Numbered from the stretch's first letter, positions 32,689 through 44,644 are shown. The stretch: DNA of 64,000 nucleotides from Conchocele bisecta (GCA_029237695.1 CM055272.1:17844042-17908041); one strand, 5' to 3'. Notes: generated by a model not told the origin, from the sequence alone. Numbers and translations are program-made.

Positions 32689-32991
32689 TAGCCTATTTCA
32701 TCAACATTGCAAAGAATACTTTAGTAGCAAAGTATAATTTGAAGGAGAAATTTAGAATTTTATGATAAATTTATTAATTTTTATTATACTGAATTTATTA
32801 CATTATCACAGCCAATTTGGCTGTGATAATGTAATAAATTCAGTATAATAATTCTGCATACTTTTAATCATGAAATATATGCATTTGTTAGTTCTATATG
32901 AAATAATGCATTTCAGGAAAAATAAATGATTACTCCCTCAAAGTATACTTTGCTAGTAAAGTATACTTTGCAATTTTGATGAAATCGGCTA
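32689..32991. repeat. MITE family Q, copy 2
   Basis: TAGCCTATTTCATCAACATT at the left, inverse at the right, with a central hairpin ATTACATTATCACAGCCAAT / inverse. Confidence 0.9.
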
Positions 32992-33285
32992 CAGGTCTCC
33001 GCCAGTCGGGATGAATCCCGATCGTTAAATTATCCATCACATGCTCCCAACCAGCCACAACATGAGTGTGTTACTAACGTAAGTTCTACGGTACTAACGT
33101 ATGGACCATCACTATATGGCTTGCATATGGACGAGGAGATAGTAACAGCTGGCATAATAGTACATCAGGCCCGCACCCGACTGGACATTATCAACAATAC
33201 GTGACCATTGACCATACGTCACAGAACAACAACGATCCTTAAACCATGGCCAATCATTGTGTGAATACGGAATGAATACAGCCAA

Positions 33286-33383
33286 TTATGACACTGCGGT
33301 GTTAATAACGCCACCCGCGGTTAGAGCGTATCATTGGCAAATGGTATTCGTAGCCCATTACACCCAGTCGATATTTTAATTGC
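33286..33383 (+). repeat. 98-bp direct duplication, left copy
   Basis: TTATGACACTGCGGTGTTAA through TTTTAATTGC recurs at 33545-33642 with a handful of substitutions. A piece of foldback element P lies between. Confidence 0.85.
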
Positions 33384-33544
33384 AACGGAGCCCCGCAGGG
33401 GACGTATAATTCTTTTTTTTTATTAATTAGTTCCCTCGAATTAACAAGTCGTTCCCTAAATTTAAAAATTCGTTCCTACGAAATAACAATTCGTTCACAC
33501 GGGAACGAATTGTTAATTCATGGGAACGAATTGTTATGATACTG
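33384..33544. repeat. Foldback family P, shortened copy
   Basis: Begins AACGGAGCCCCGCAGGGGAC, then about 21-bp units such as AACAATTCGTTCCCACGAAAT that reverse orientation near 33500. The right terminus is missing. Confidence 0.8.
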
Positions 33545-33642
33545 TTATGACACTGCGGTGTTAATAACGCCACCCACGGTTAGAGCGTATCATTGGAAAA
33601 TGGAATACGTAGCACAGTATACCCAGTCTATACTTTAATTGC
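33545..33642 (+). repeat. 98-bp direct duplication, right copy
   Basis: Second copy of 33286-33383, directly followed by a TA dinucleotide and hairpin R. Confidence 0.85.
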
Positions 33643-33644
33643 TA

Positions 33645-33744
33645 CAGTGGGGTCAGCGTGTAAGTGCACACACGAACGAACACGACAGGTTGGTTCCAAC
33701 CTGTCGTGTTCGTTCGTGTGTGCACTTACACGCTGAGCCCACTG
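33645..33744. mobile_element. Hairpin R, 100 bp, TA-flanked
   Basis: Starts CAGTGGGGTCAGCGTGTAAG and ends with the inverse, an almost perfect hairpin centred at TTGGTTCCAA. TA at 33643-33644 and 33745-33746 suggests a Tc1/mariner-type target duplication. Confidence 0.85.
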
Positions 33745-33810
33745 TAGATCACCTTAGAAAATAGATCATATTGCATATGGTGTATGGTGTGCTTTTTATC
33801 ATCTCAAATG

Positions 33811-34173
33811 TACGTAGCCCCGAAAGTGAACGTATACTTCTTTCTTGTATTAATTAGTTCCCACGAAATAACAATTCGTTCCCTCAATTTAACCATTCGT
33901 TCCCTCGAACTAACAATTCGTTCCCACGATATAGCAATTCGTTCCATCGAATTAACAATTCGTTCCCACGATATAGCAATTCATTCCATCGAATTAACAA
34001 TTCGTTCCCACGAAATAACAATTCGTTCCCTCAATTTAACAATTCGTTAATGGAGGGAACGAATTGTTAAATTCGTGGGAAAGAATTGTTAATTCGTGGG
34101 AACGAATTGTTATTTCGTGGAAACGAATTAATGAAAAAAAAAGAATTATACGTCCATTGTCGGGGCTCCGTAC
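33811..34173. repeat. Foldback family P, full copy
   Basis: Ends TACGTAGCCCCGAAAGTGAA / GTCGGGGCTCCGTACA. The left arm has about ten 21-bp units (TAACAATTCGTTCCC), the right arm about four in reverse. The long arginine/isoleucine-rich open frame is a by-product of the 21-bp unit. Confidence 0.85.
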
Positions 34174-35342
34174 ATTATAGATGATGAAAAGCATACCATT
34201 CAGATAGATATGACACACTTAACACTCGATGATCAAACATGTAAACATACCACTGGGCAATTATTCTCCGCAATTCCATTGCAAATTATATGTATTGAAA
34301 AGCTTTATCCAATTCCATGCGATTTGCCATTTGTTATTAATGTTTCATTTACGAATCCATCTGCAAACGTGACAAAAGAGACAGGTGAAGTTGAGCCAAT
34401 GAGTTGACCAATGGTGAAGTTGAGCCAATAATGTAGTCAACACAAATGGAAAACGCGATGACACAACAATACAAGAGCAACGTAGATCCATTGACCGGAC
34501 CAGTTCAATGTAAGCCGACACTACAATGCGCTACGCGTTGCCGCTACGCTCTATGCAAATATAAGCACGAGTAGCTGCATTGCGCCTACTGTATAAATTA
34601 AAGCATCCAATGCACTGCAAATAAATAATTATTATCGAACTGCTATTAGGTACAAAGAAGTATACAACGCGTGCGACAAACAGGACCGTATCGGAGTGTT
34701 CCCGGGATGGGGTGCTAATGTAGTATATATAAACCTTCTATTGATGTCATCATTACTCGAGTGCACTAAACTGGATACAGATGAAATAGAGTGTAGAGTT
34801 TAAAGTAAATTAAAACATATGCCAACACATAATTTGGATAGTATGCGGTTTTTATGTATATATTCACAAAACCATTGCTATAGTTGTTACCGAATTGTGA
34901 CATAAAGACTGTTTCAAAATAAAATACACGTAGACAAAAACACAGCATATGTTCTCGTTAATTTAGCTGCTTATATTAATGTATGCCTGGCTATGCGCAA
35001 GGGATTGAACAGCAGACTGCTATATATATGGAACCAACACTGCAAACTGCAATTGAAGGCACTCTTACAACATTGCGAGTTTGATTGCGGAACCGCACCG
35101 GGTTGACTTATTTGTAAGTAAAACCATTGAATTATATAATTAGTACAAAACGTTCAATATCATGTATATGTTTTATATTCGTTGTATTACACACATATAG
35201 AAATATGTCCCCGGCAGTGCAATAATACTATTCGTTAAATGTATGTATCTACTTGTACCAATATAAAGTTTCGTAAATTGTTTAACCAGTTATTGTAGTT
35301 TACAAAGCAGGCTTTGACAAACACATTAGAGAATGCCGGACG
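34174..35342. other. Non-repetitive stretch without a recognised gene
   Basis: About 1.2 kb without copies elsewhere in the window. It holds small open frames of unknown meaning (for example 34210-34407) and the promoter-like segment at 35021-35113. Confidence 0.4.
35021..35113 (+). promoter_or_regulatory. Candidate TATA box and noncoding first exon
   Basis: TATATATATGGAACCAACAC is followed about 30 bases later by ACTGCAAACTGCAATTG and, at 35114, a strong splice donor GTAAGTA. TATA box, short leader and donor in this order would fit an untranslated first exon. No downstream coding exon could be linked, so this is speculative. Confidence 0.25.
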
Positions 35343-35855
35343 ACTGTCTGTTTCACGAAACCTGCCCAAATGTTACGGCTATATAAACAATGCAAAAATA
35401 GTATTTTTTTCGATAATGTTAAATTGTATAATTTTATAAAAATTTAAGAATGAGACTTCTTTTTATTTCGCGAAATTTGGTCAAATATTTTTATTACGAA
35501 CAATTGATTTGTCTATTGGAATTTAACATGGGTGAAAGGGAGCTGAAGCAGCTGCAGGAGGAGTCGAAAGAAAACAAAAATTAAATTTTGAAAATCTGTC
35601 CACTTTTCCTCTAATTAAAAAAATCCCCGTGTTAAATCCCCATAGACATCTTCACTCTGTGAAGATGTATATGGGGATTTAACATGGGGAAATTGTATTT
35701 TCGTAATAACATCAATATTGGACCAGATTTTACAAAATAAAAAAGTAGGCTCTCTCTTAAATTTTTATAAAATTTAATATTATCGAAAAAAAAAATTGTT
35801 TTTGCATTGTTTTTATATCCGTAAGATTTTGGTAGATTTAGTCAAACAGACAGTA
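35343..35855. repeat. Foldback MITE family E, copy 4
   Basis: Ends ACTGTCTGTTTCACGAAAC / GTCAAACAGACAGT. The central hairpin AAATCCCCATAGACATCTTC / inverse is near 35633-35683. More diverged than the copy at 9499. Confidence 0.85.
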
Positions 35856-36017
35856 GTGTCTATTGACACAATGCCACAAACAGTACTATGGTTCTCAAAT
35901 ATCGCCGCGTCTGAATAATCCACACGCGTCGAGCATTTTATTGTCATCATGGTCATGAAGAAATAAAATAAATTGTACAGTAATTATAAATTCGCCATCT
36001 GGCCTTTGTTCACAGGT

Positions 36018-36205
36018 GGTCTTTATTCGCAGGGTCATTTATATTGGGACGATACAATTGTGGCCTTTACAGTCAGGTGATTGCTATTCAGAGGTGGTCT
36101 TTAGCACAGGTTCGACTGTATTGGATTTACATTTATTGAGCATAGGCTGCATATGCAGCCTATGCTCAATAAATGTAAATTCATCAATTGAAATTTCCAG
36201 ACTGT
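36018..36205. repeat. Isolated C-type core hairpin
   Basis: GGATTTACATTTATTGAGCA faces its inverse around TGCATATGCA (36122-36180), followed by TTGAAATTTCCAGACTG as in family C but without C ends. Upstream is a doubled GGTGGTCTTTA word (36018 and about 36094). Confidence 0.7.
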
Positions 36206-36752
36206 ATTTAAAAACTCCGCCCTCCCGCTTCACATTCCGCAAAGCGCGTGTCTGAGAACGAAAGTACTTATTGTGTATGGCTTAAAGTTTATCAGGCAAG
36301 GCTAGGAAACGCGTAGGAATTCCGAGCCGAGCCTGATACACATAGTATAAACATACAGTATGTATTATATTTGTGAGATAAACGTTTGATGTTAGTCGGT
36401 GGTAAAATAGAAAATAGTTTTCATTAAAAATGGTAAATAAATAACACGGTCTTGTTTATGTACGTTGCGTTATTACACTGACGTCATTAGGTAACGCCAT
36501 GTTAAGCCTTTCATGGAATGAAGCGTCAGTTTTCAATTTGTTGTAACCCGGATATTTTTATCAGGACAATGTCTGATACCAACGATATTATGTTATAAAT
36601 ATTCGGCCAATACAAAACTCGTTGTTTTCATAAATGTAAGTTTGACGTCATCTGACCTAATATTATGATATCGCGCAATATGGCGTCTATATAGATGCCA
36701 GGATGCGATGGACCATATGTCCTTGCCATTAAATCATAATACAGGAATAAAT
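36206..36752. other. No recognised gene
   Basis: About 550 bp with no confident feature. Confidence 0.4.
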
Positions 36753-37360
36753 AGAGGATATACCATCATACATTTTGAATAGCGGGAAATAATACACAAG
36801 TGTGCGTCGGCTTCCGCGTAAGCAACGAGTGAGCGTAGCAAACGAGTTGCTTGCACGGACGTCGACGGAAACGAGTGTATTATTTCCGCTATTCAAACAT
36901 GTACGATGGAATATCATATTTATTACACTTCCACGGCGGATACATATGCACATTTAGTCTATTTTTAGAGCATAATCAATGAATTGTGATGTGCGTATGA
37001 ATAGTTATACAATGACGTGTTTTCCCGCGTTTTGACGTTACGTCGTGTGACGTCAAATGTGACGTCAAGTAAACTTTTTAAAATCCAAATTACGCAGCTG
37101 TTTCTATGAACCAGCTATATTGAGTGCATGTTTGGAAAGTGTTCAATCACATTAACATTCTAGATTAGTCGAGACCCTTTCCAAATGTTCAAATAACTGT
37201 AATAAAAAATAAACATTTTGCATTGTAGCTCGTGGTTTCCAAGAAAACGGGCGCGCAATTACGGTTGTTCTCTTCACGGTGTATTATTTGTAAGGAGTTG
37301 ATTACGGGTTTTCTCACACAGCGAAACCCGTGCAAATAATTTGCAAGAGTGTAATAAAAC
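36753..37360 (-). repeat. Repeat family J, copy 3 (inverted)
   Basis: Starts with the palindrome end AGAGGATATACCATCATACA and runs in reverse to the GCAAGAGTGTAATAAA end. It includes TTTGACGTTACGTCGTGTGA. Confidence 0.85.
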
Positions 37361-37494
37361 ATAAACATACGGAATATCAACCGATTACATAAATAATGCA
37401 TAGTTACAGGTATATACAGTGTCTTTATATATGTAATTGATTGCTATTTCATATTGTATGTAATTAACGTATATTCCGTTCGCCGTGAAAAGCA

Positions 37495-38300
37495 AGAACA
37501 ATGGCTACTCATGTTTCACCAGGGTCCGGTTGCTCAGAAAACCTCTGTTAGCTTAACAGACTGTTAAATCCTTAAGGATTTAATCCTTAAGGATTCAACA
37601 GTTTGTTAAGCTAACAGAGGTTTTGAGCAACTGGGCCCAGCATATTTAATTATTAGTTTATACAAAAACAATAGTAACACATAGTTCACCAGCATATTTA
37701 ATTATTAGTTGAGACAAAAACAATGGCAACACATATTTCACAAGCATATTTAATAGTTCCTTAAGGATTCAACAGTTTGTTAAGCTAACAGAGGTTTTGA
37801 GCAACTGGGCACAGCATATTTAATTATTAGTTTATACAAAAACAATAGTAACACATAGTTCACCAGCATATTTAATTATCAGTTGAGACAAAAACAATGG
37901 CAACACATATTTCACAAGCATATTTAATTATTAATTTAGACAAAAAGAATGGCAACACATATTTCACAAGCATATTTAATTATTAGCTTAGACAAAAACA
38001 ATAGTAACACATATTTCACAAGCATATTTAATTATTAGTTTACACAAAAACAATGGCAACACATATTTAACCAGCATATTTAATTATTAGTTTACACAAA
38101 AACAATGGCAACACATATTTCACCAGCATATTTAATTATTAGTTTACACAAAAACAATGGCAACACATATTTCACCAGCATATTTAATTATTAGTTTACA
38201 CAAAAACAATGGCAACACATATTTCACAAGCATATTTAATTATTAGTTTATTAAAAAACAATGGCAACACGTATTTCACCCGCATATTTAATTATGAGTT
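37495..38300 (+). repeat. 52-bp satellite, about 13 copies
   Basis: Unit CAGCATATTTAATTATTAG then TTTACACAAAAACAATGGCAA then CACATATTTCAC. A monomer remnant (37497-37522) lies left of MITE F and the array resumes at 37638, showing F inserted into the array. At about 37757-37815 the right half of F reappears inside the array, so a segment with both F and monomer was duplicated. Confidence 0.9.
37523..37637. mobile_element. Palindromic MITE family F, copy 2 (inside satellite)
   Basis: Ends GGTCCGGTTGCTCAG / CTGAGCAACTGGGCC type, with AACCTCTGTTAGCTTAACAG arms. Flanked by CAG at 37520-37522 and 37638-37640, a 3-bp target duplication. Confidence 0.85.
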
Positions 38301-38578
38301 TAGAGATACATACACTATCATTTGCACATCTTCCAGTATACATGGTACATGTATATGACGTTTCGTTTTCTTCAATATTGTAATGTATTGTGATGTTATT
38401 CTCACCTTTCCGAATAATAATGCAAATAAAGATTGTTTAATAGCCACAATAAACGCAACTACCCATGAATTTATTGCATACATAAACAACACAGAAGAGG
38501 GACCGTAGCTAGTTATGTCCCTTTGCAAATCTATTGATAGGGATCTGTCCTATGCTGTATTTCAGCGTTTATTTCTTA

Positions 38579-38937
38579 ATAATTCCAGCACAAAAGTATT
38601 TACACAATTCCCTAACATTTGATTGGCTCGTAGCAAGTCTATGTCCAAAATTTATATTCCAGTAAACTCCCACGCCGAACTACTTTCCGTAACCGTGAGG
38701 CGCAGTTACAATAATTCTTAAGAAAACGGAGAATAAACACATTGTATTGATGAATTTATGTCAAATGCTCGAATTATAAAGAATGAATGGCCTTTTTGTG
38801 GAATTTTTCGGGGATATAAACTTGGAAAAGTCGCGGGAATACTGGACGAGGCCTTCCGGTCTTCGTCCAGTATTCCCGCGACTTTTCCAAGTTTATATCC
38901 TGATAAATTCCACAAAAAGGCCATTCATTCCTATACT
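38579..38937 (+). repeat. Foldback family A, full copy
   Basis: Begins AATTCCAGCACAAAAGTATT, unique arm with AACTCCCACGCCGAACTACT, then a palindrome GGAATACTGGACGAGGCCTT / inverse (about 38783-38935). Confidence 0.85.
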
Positions 38938-38991
38938 GAATAGCACACAACTTATGTTTTGCGAACTGAGTCTACACTGACTGCAATACCA

Positions 38992-39563
38992 TTAAAGGTA
39001 CATGCCCACTCAGTAGGTTATAGTATAGGGAGACAAATAGTTTTGTATATTTTTAGATATGCAAATTTTCAGGCAAATTAAACATTCATTCACCATTAAC
39101 CCGCGTATTGATTGGCATTATTATGCATTTTATATCAGACGTAAATTTCCACACTGATATCAGGGGCGACAACCGTGTTTCCTTAAAATCTTAACGGACA
39201 TTACTATTTATGCTCTGTATTTATTTTTGGTGTGCAATCATCATACTCTATAATCTGTCGACAATATTATATTTCCATTTTTTGGTGCGCAATCACCATA
39301 CTCTATAATCTGTCGACAATATTATATTTCCATGTGACGCATTTAATTAGTATAAATACTGATTAAAAAATATCATGCCTCATTTCCAAATGAAAATATC
39401 CTGATACCACCGCTAGTCACTATCAGTAAAATAAATATTACTAAATGATTATATCTCTATAGCGGGCACTTGTAATTTTTATAACTGGTGACACAATTAT
39501 ACACATATTTAATTCCTATAAAGAACATGTGCCTACTGAGTGGGCATGTACATGTACCTTTAA
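38992..39563 (-). repeat. MITE family N, copy 3
   Basis: TTAA-bounded, with AAAGGTACATGCCCACTCAG / inverse ends. An extra internal duplication (ACTCTATAATCTGTCGACAA twice, near 39244 and 39300) lengthens it relative to other copies. Confidence 0.85.
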
Positions 39564-39958
39564 TAAGTGGGAACATTTGAATGTGGCAAATAATGCAGTC
39601 CCGGATCAGATTGCATATATATGTAGGATGATCTGTATCAACACTAGTCGAAATCACTATAATGCTCCTTTTCAAAACAGATCATGCTACAATCGCCGTT
39701 TTTACAAGCAATAAGGACCTAAACTGCACAATTTGGACCGGATTTCTATAAATAAATTAAACGGGAAATAACTAGTTACGATCCCTCATTGAATTGCGCA
39801 CCGTGTCATATGATACATATTCTAATGCGCTCTATAAATATCACGCAATCTGATTGGCTGATGGTCATACATTACAGGTATATCATTGTTGATGAACAGT
39901 CGCAAATTATTTCAATATGTATTTCTACGCCAGTAGTAAAGGAGTGCATTAGAAATAC
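39564..39958. other. No recognised gene
   Basis: About 400 bp with a loose B-like fragment (CCGGATCAGATTGCATATAT near 39600). Otherwise nothing. Confidence 0.4.
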
Positions 39959-40118
39959 GTTAACCGCATTGTAATTTTGAAATTTGCGGCGTATATCAGA
40001 AAATGATAGGTCGGAAAACATGTTCAATGGCTCCGCTGGCGCGTCGCCATTAAACAGATTGTCCGACCTATCATTTTCTGATATACGCCGCAAATTTGAA
40101 AATTACAATGCAGTTAAC
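39959..40118. repeat. 160-bp palindrome, single copy
   Basis: Arms GTTAACCGCATTGTAATTTT and GCGGCGTATATCAGAAAATG with inverse partners; loop around GGCTCCGCTGGCGCGTCGCC. No other copy in the window. Confidence 0.8.
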
Positions 40119-40344
40119 CGTATAGTGAACAACTGGCGTCATTTGACGGTTTAGTTGTACTCGTGTTTATACCCACAATGTTCTGTTTACTAGGCGTACA
40201 CGCAGACGTATTCAAGAGCCACCCACATCCGCCATATACCACGAGGACCGGATATGACAGCTATTCACACATACATTTGCTAGAAGGATGCCGCCATTGC
40301 TGCTCATAATGCCGGTGGTATTCTCCATAATTCAAGTAACGTAC

Positions 40345-40731
40345 ATAGAGGATATTCATATTTTTGCAACGAATATGACATATATGTTCATCTCGTGGTG
40401 TGAAATGTCCATATTTCACTCGTGCTGCACGAGTGAAATATAGACATTTCACATCACGAGATGAACATATACATGTATGTCATATTCGTTGCAAAAATAT
40501 GAATATTCTATTTATTATATACCGCTCCATGGAAATTAGCATTTTTTAGACTGTATACGGTAAGGAATGTGTATTTACGGCCTATTTGCGCTGTTTTGTG
40601 CAGATGCGCGTTATGGATATAGGCAGCGAAAGTAGTCGTATTTTCACCGGAAGTTGTTTATTTCATCGATGAGAACATATGACTTTTATTTACATCGTAT
40701 AACAATGTATTTCATGGGTAGGTATATAATA
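40345..40731 (-). repeat. Repeat family K, copy 2 (inverted)
   Basis: Palindrome GATATTCATATTTTTGCAAC / inverse at about 40350-40508, then TTTTTAGACTGTATACGGTA and the rest of K in reverse, ending GTATTTCATGGGTAGGTATA. Confidence 0.85.
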
Positions 40732-40766
40732 AAAAGCAGTTTCACAGAAAAGAATGTCCTTTGCCA

Positions 40767-40930
40767 GCGAGTCGGTGACTGTCTATTCAAACGGTAGTAC
40801 TACATGTAGCGATCGCAGCCCCTTAAAGCTGATTCGGTGATTGTGTCTATTCTAAAGGTAACGATAGTGATTACAGACATCCCTAGAAAGCGAGTCGGTG
40901 ACAGTGTCTATTCAAACGATTAAGCTAGCC
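40767..40930 (+). repeat. Three degenerate units of about 60 bp
   Basis: AGCGAGTCGGTGACTGTCTA, AGCTGATTCGGTGATTGTGT and AGCGAGTCGGTGACAGTGTC each precede CTATTC-AA. A small eroded minisatellite. Confidence 0.65.
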
Positions 40931-41250
40931 TACGATATGTATTCATAAAAGTGAGGAAAGACAATATACCTCGACGATTTGCTGAAGGTTCCCAAACGAA
41001 ACGAACGAAACGAATGGAAAACGATGTGAAAATGATAATCTTGTACACGATAAGCATAGCAATTAGTACCGTTTTTTGCACATGGTGACGATAGTATTAG
41101 TATAAATGCAAGGCTTTCACCTATTTAAACGCCTGACGTTTCTTTAGAGCATCGTCTTGACATCGTTTTCATTGATTTTTCTTCAATATAAATTGATGTT
41201 TTCGTTGGTTTAAACATGATATGTCTCAACCAACGCGATTGCGAAACCAG

Positions 41251-41525
41251 TAGCCGATTTCATCAAAATTGCAAAGTATACTTTGAGGGATAAATTTTCA
41301 ATTTTATGATAAATTTATTAATTTTTAATATACTGAATTTATTACATTATCACAGCCATTTTTGCTGTGATAATGTAATAAATTCAGTATAATAATTATG
41401 CATACTTTTAGTCATGAAATATATGCAATTGTTAGTTCTGTATGAAATAATGCAAAATAATTATTACTCCCTCAAAGTATACTTTGCTAGTAAAGTATAC
41501 TTTGCAATGTTGGTGAAATAGGCTA
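41251..41525. repeat. MITE family Q, copy 3
   Basis: TAGCCGATTTCATCAAAATT / inverse ends and the ATTACATTATCACAGCCATT hairpin. One AAAGTATACTTT word of the left arm is missing. Confidence 0.9.
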
Positions 41526-41624
41526 CTGGAACAAATCCAGGCTGTGAGTTCATACTCGCATACGATTGCTTGTATAACCGAATGATGACGTCAATCAGTC
41601 AGACAGCAATGTCTTATACTACGA

Positions 41625-41955
41625 AACCCCACAGGGGACGATAATTCTTTTTTTTATTAATTCGTTCCAACGAAATAACAATTCGTTCCCTCAATTTAAC
41701 AATTCGTTCCCTCAATTTAACAATTCGTTCCCAGGAATTAACATTTCGTTCCCTCAATTTAACAATTCGTTCCCACGAAATAACAATTCGTTCGCACGGG
41801 AACGAATTGTTAATTCTTGGGAACGAATTGTTAATTCGTGGGAACGAATTGTTAAATTGAGGGAACGAATTGTTATTTCGTGGGAACGAATTGTTATTTC
41901 GTGGGAACGAATTAATAAAAACAAGAATTCTACGTCCCCTGCGGTCTCCGTATAT
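41625..41955. repeat. Foldback family P, full copy
   Basis: Ends CCCCACAGGGGACGATAATT / inverse (CTACGTCCCCTGCGG). Both arms consist of 21-bp AACAATTCGTTCCC-type units meeting near 41793. Confidence 0.85.
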
Positions 41956-42212
41956 AACTGAATGATGGCTCAATCAGTCAGACAGCAATGCCATATACAC
42001 TATACAGACTGGATATCGAGTAGTTTTAATAAGTTGACACTGCGGCGAAACTATTTTAGGATACTTTTTGTTACAGATACTCAGAAGTTAAACTTTTGGC
42101 TACATACGATGAGGTAGTTGTATTATGCTACATTCCAAATTGGGAGAGAGGTCGGTCGTTTTCATTTGGACTATCATTGAAATAGGCTTACATGTAATCC
42201 TGATTCTCATCT

Positions 42213-42723
42213 TTAAAGGTACATGCCCACTCAGTAGGCACAAACTGTTATTTATAGGAATTAAATAAGTGTATAATTGTGTCACTATTCCACCAGTTCT
42301 AAAGATTACGAGTGCCCGCTATACAGATATAATGATTTAGTAACATTTATTTTACTGATAGTGAGGCGCGTTGCTATCTGGGTATTTTCATACGCGAATG
42401 AGGCATGGTATTTTTTAATTATTTATACTAATTAAATGCGTCAGCTGAAAAAATATTCCTTTTGACAGATTATCAAGTATGAAAAGTGCACATCAAAAAA
42501 TAAATACAGAGTATAAATAGTAATGTACGTTAACATTCTAAGGAAACACGGTTATCGCCCCTGATATCAGTGTGCAAAGTTACGTCTGATATAAACTGTA
42601 TACAAATGCCAATCAATACTTGGGGTAATGGTGAATGAATGTTTATTTTGCCAGAACATGTCTCAGATGATGTCTCTGACATAAATAACATGTTGTGCAT
42701 ACTGAGTGGGCATGTACCTTTAA
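42213..42723 (+). repeat. MITE family N, copy 4
   Basis: TTAA-bounded; AAAGGTACATGCCCACTCAG start, GAAACACGGTTATCGCCCCT, CATGTTGTGCATACTGAGTG end. The least rearranged copy. Confidence 0.9.
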
Positions 42724-42771
42724 TCCTAGTATATAATACTGAAAACAAAGAGTCATGTTTTTTGCAGAGGT

Positions 42772-42904
42772 CTACGGAGCCGCGCAGGGGACGTATAATG
42801 TTTTTTGTTAACAATTCGTTCCCACGAAATAACAATTCGTTCCCACGGGAACGAATTGTTAATTCGAGGGAACGAATTGTTAAATTGAGGGCATGTACCT
42901 TTGA
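42772..42904. repeat. Truncated foldback P fused to an N terminus
   Basis: ACGGAGCCGCGCAGGGGACG, four 21-bp units, then GGGCATGTACCTTTGAAGG, the right end of family N. The P right terminus is missing, so this is a recombinant of two families. Confidence 0.7.
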
Positions 42905-43224
42905 AGGTTTTAAAAGTCAGTACTGAAAATAATATTTTAATAGACAAAGAAGCAAATAATGTCCCCTAAGTCTTTTATACAAATTGATTGGTTTATAACA
43001 GAATTAGTTAACAGAATTACTACATCAACTTATTTATTGAAAATGAAAAACCCTGATCAATAAGTTCTCTTTAATAAATCAGTGTCCTGTATCATTTCAA
43101 AGTTGAAACAGAGCATAGGATAACTTTGACCCAAGGCTATAACAACACTGCACTGTAACAAAACAAAAATCCTGATTCTCCCCCATTGAATTTTACCTGT
43201 TTTAATAAAGGTGGGAGAATCAGG
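42905..43224. other. No gene; 60-bp hairpin at the end
   Basis: AATCCTGATTCTCCC (about 43168) faces GGGAGAATCAGGATT (about 43213), a short stem directly before family J. Nothing else is seen. Confidence 0.5.
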
Positions 43225-43696
43225 ATTTATTACACTCTTGCAAAATATTTGCACGGATTTCGCTGTGAAAGAAAACCCGTAATCGACTCATTACAAATAA
43301 TACACCGTGAAGAGAACACCCGTAATTGCGCGCCTGTTTTCTTGGAAACCACGAGCTACCATGCAAAATTGTGTTTATTACAGTCAAAATATAGTTATTT
43401 GAAAATATGGAAAGGGTCTCGTCTAATCTAGAATGTTAATGTGGTTGAACACATTCCAAACATGCACTCAAATATATCTGGTTCATAGAAACAGCTGCGT
43501 AATTTGGATTTCAAAAAGTTTACATGACGTCACATTTGACGTCACACAACGTAACGTCAAAACGCGGGATATTCCATCGTACATGTGTGAATAGCGGAAA
43601 TAATACACTCTTGTCCGTCGGCGTTGCTTACGCGGAAGCCGACGCACACTCGTGTATTATTTCCCGCTATTCAAAATGTACGATGGAATATCCTCT
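43225..43696 (+). repeat. Repeat family J, copy 4
   Basis: TTATTACACTCTTGCAAAAT start and TATTCCATCGTACATG palindrome end. About 80 bp internal to the other copies (the CATATGTATCCGCC part) are deleted. Confidence 0.85.
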
Positions 43697-44644
43697 AAGA
43701 TACCCACCAAGGGCAATGCCCGGCTTTCCGGAACATACTCACAGCTACTACTAACATTACCGGTATATGGGCTGTTTAAATTATATATAGACAAGCTCAT
43801 GTTCTCAATGCAGATGTATCAAATATTAATAGGCGCAAGTACATTTTATATTACGATGTCCTATATGAAATATAGTTTTAATTGTCTTCTTAATCTGTAC
43901 CAGGTCTCATGAGAGCCCGGCACGGATGCTATTGTACATGAGGTCGTTACATAGCCACGCTTGGGAATTTTGGCTATTCATGGACAATATTGAACTTGGT
44001 TTATTTACGTTTGATGAAGGTGATGAACACGTTTTGGTCGTATGGCAATATGTGACATGTGACCGTCTTATGCGTATTCACCAGCCAATGAAAACAGTTA
44101 AGGAAACCGAGTCCTTATTTGTGGCTGTGACGGCATAAATTGTATGGGATTTGTGACCTGTGTAGCTTCTATTAGTACACGCATGTAACTCTCGCAATAA
44201 CTCTCTTTTAAGTAACACATTTTTGCAATCGGTTATCCGGCGTGTTTGATTTTAGTGATATAAAACTGTCCAAGCTGTATCAATGAATAATTAATAAAGA
44301 ACATACACATACAGAAATTGGTTATTTTACCGTTTCAATGTGTTTATCTGACATTTACATGGATATCTTGTAAATTTGAAAGCTTCATTTCGTTATGTTG
44401 AATGTTGCACAACAACTAGAGAAAATATGGCTTACATGGTAAAATGATTTCCCTTTGTATTAGTTTTGCCAATGTACTAGTTCTACATCACATAGTATTT
44501 GTTTAAAGGTCTAAAATATACAGTTTACTAAATGTTGACCTACATGCAACAGGTTTGGGTATGCCCTTCGGTTGCTCACATTTTGTGAATGGGTCAAATT
44601 GTAGCCGTACATGTAGATAACATATCGGAGGCGAATTATTGTAG
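43697..44644. other. No recognised gene
   Basis: About 950 bp. A segment at about 44040-44130 (ATTCACCAGCCAATGAAAAC) recurs diverged at about 44880-44970. No domain recognised in the open frame at 43926-44138. Confidence 0.4.

Noticed and set aside
41614..41973. Long open frame rich in RERIV and NNSFP repeats
   Set aside because: It is produced by the 21-bp unit of foldback family P; the same happens at 33784, 42639 and 52770 in different frames. Not a protein.
43926..44138. 70-codon open frame
   Set aside because: Part of the segment recurs in diverged form near 44880 without an open frame, and there is no domain or splice context.
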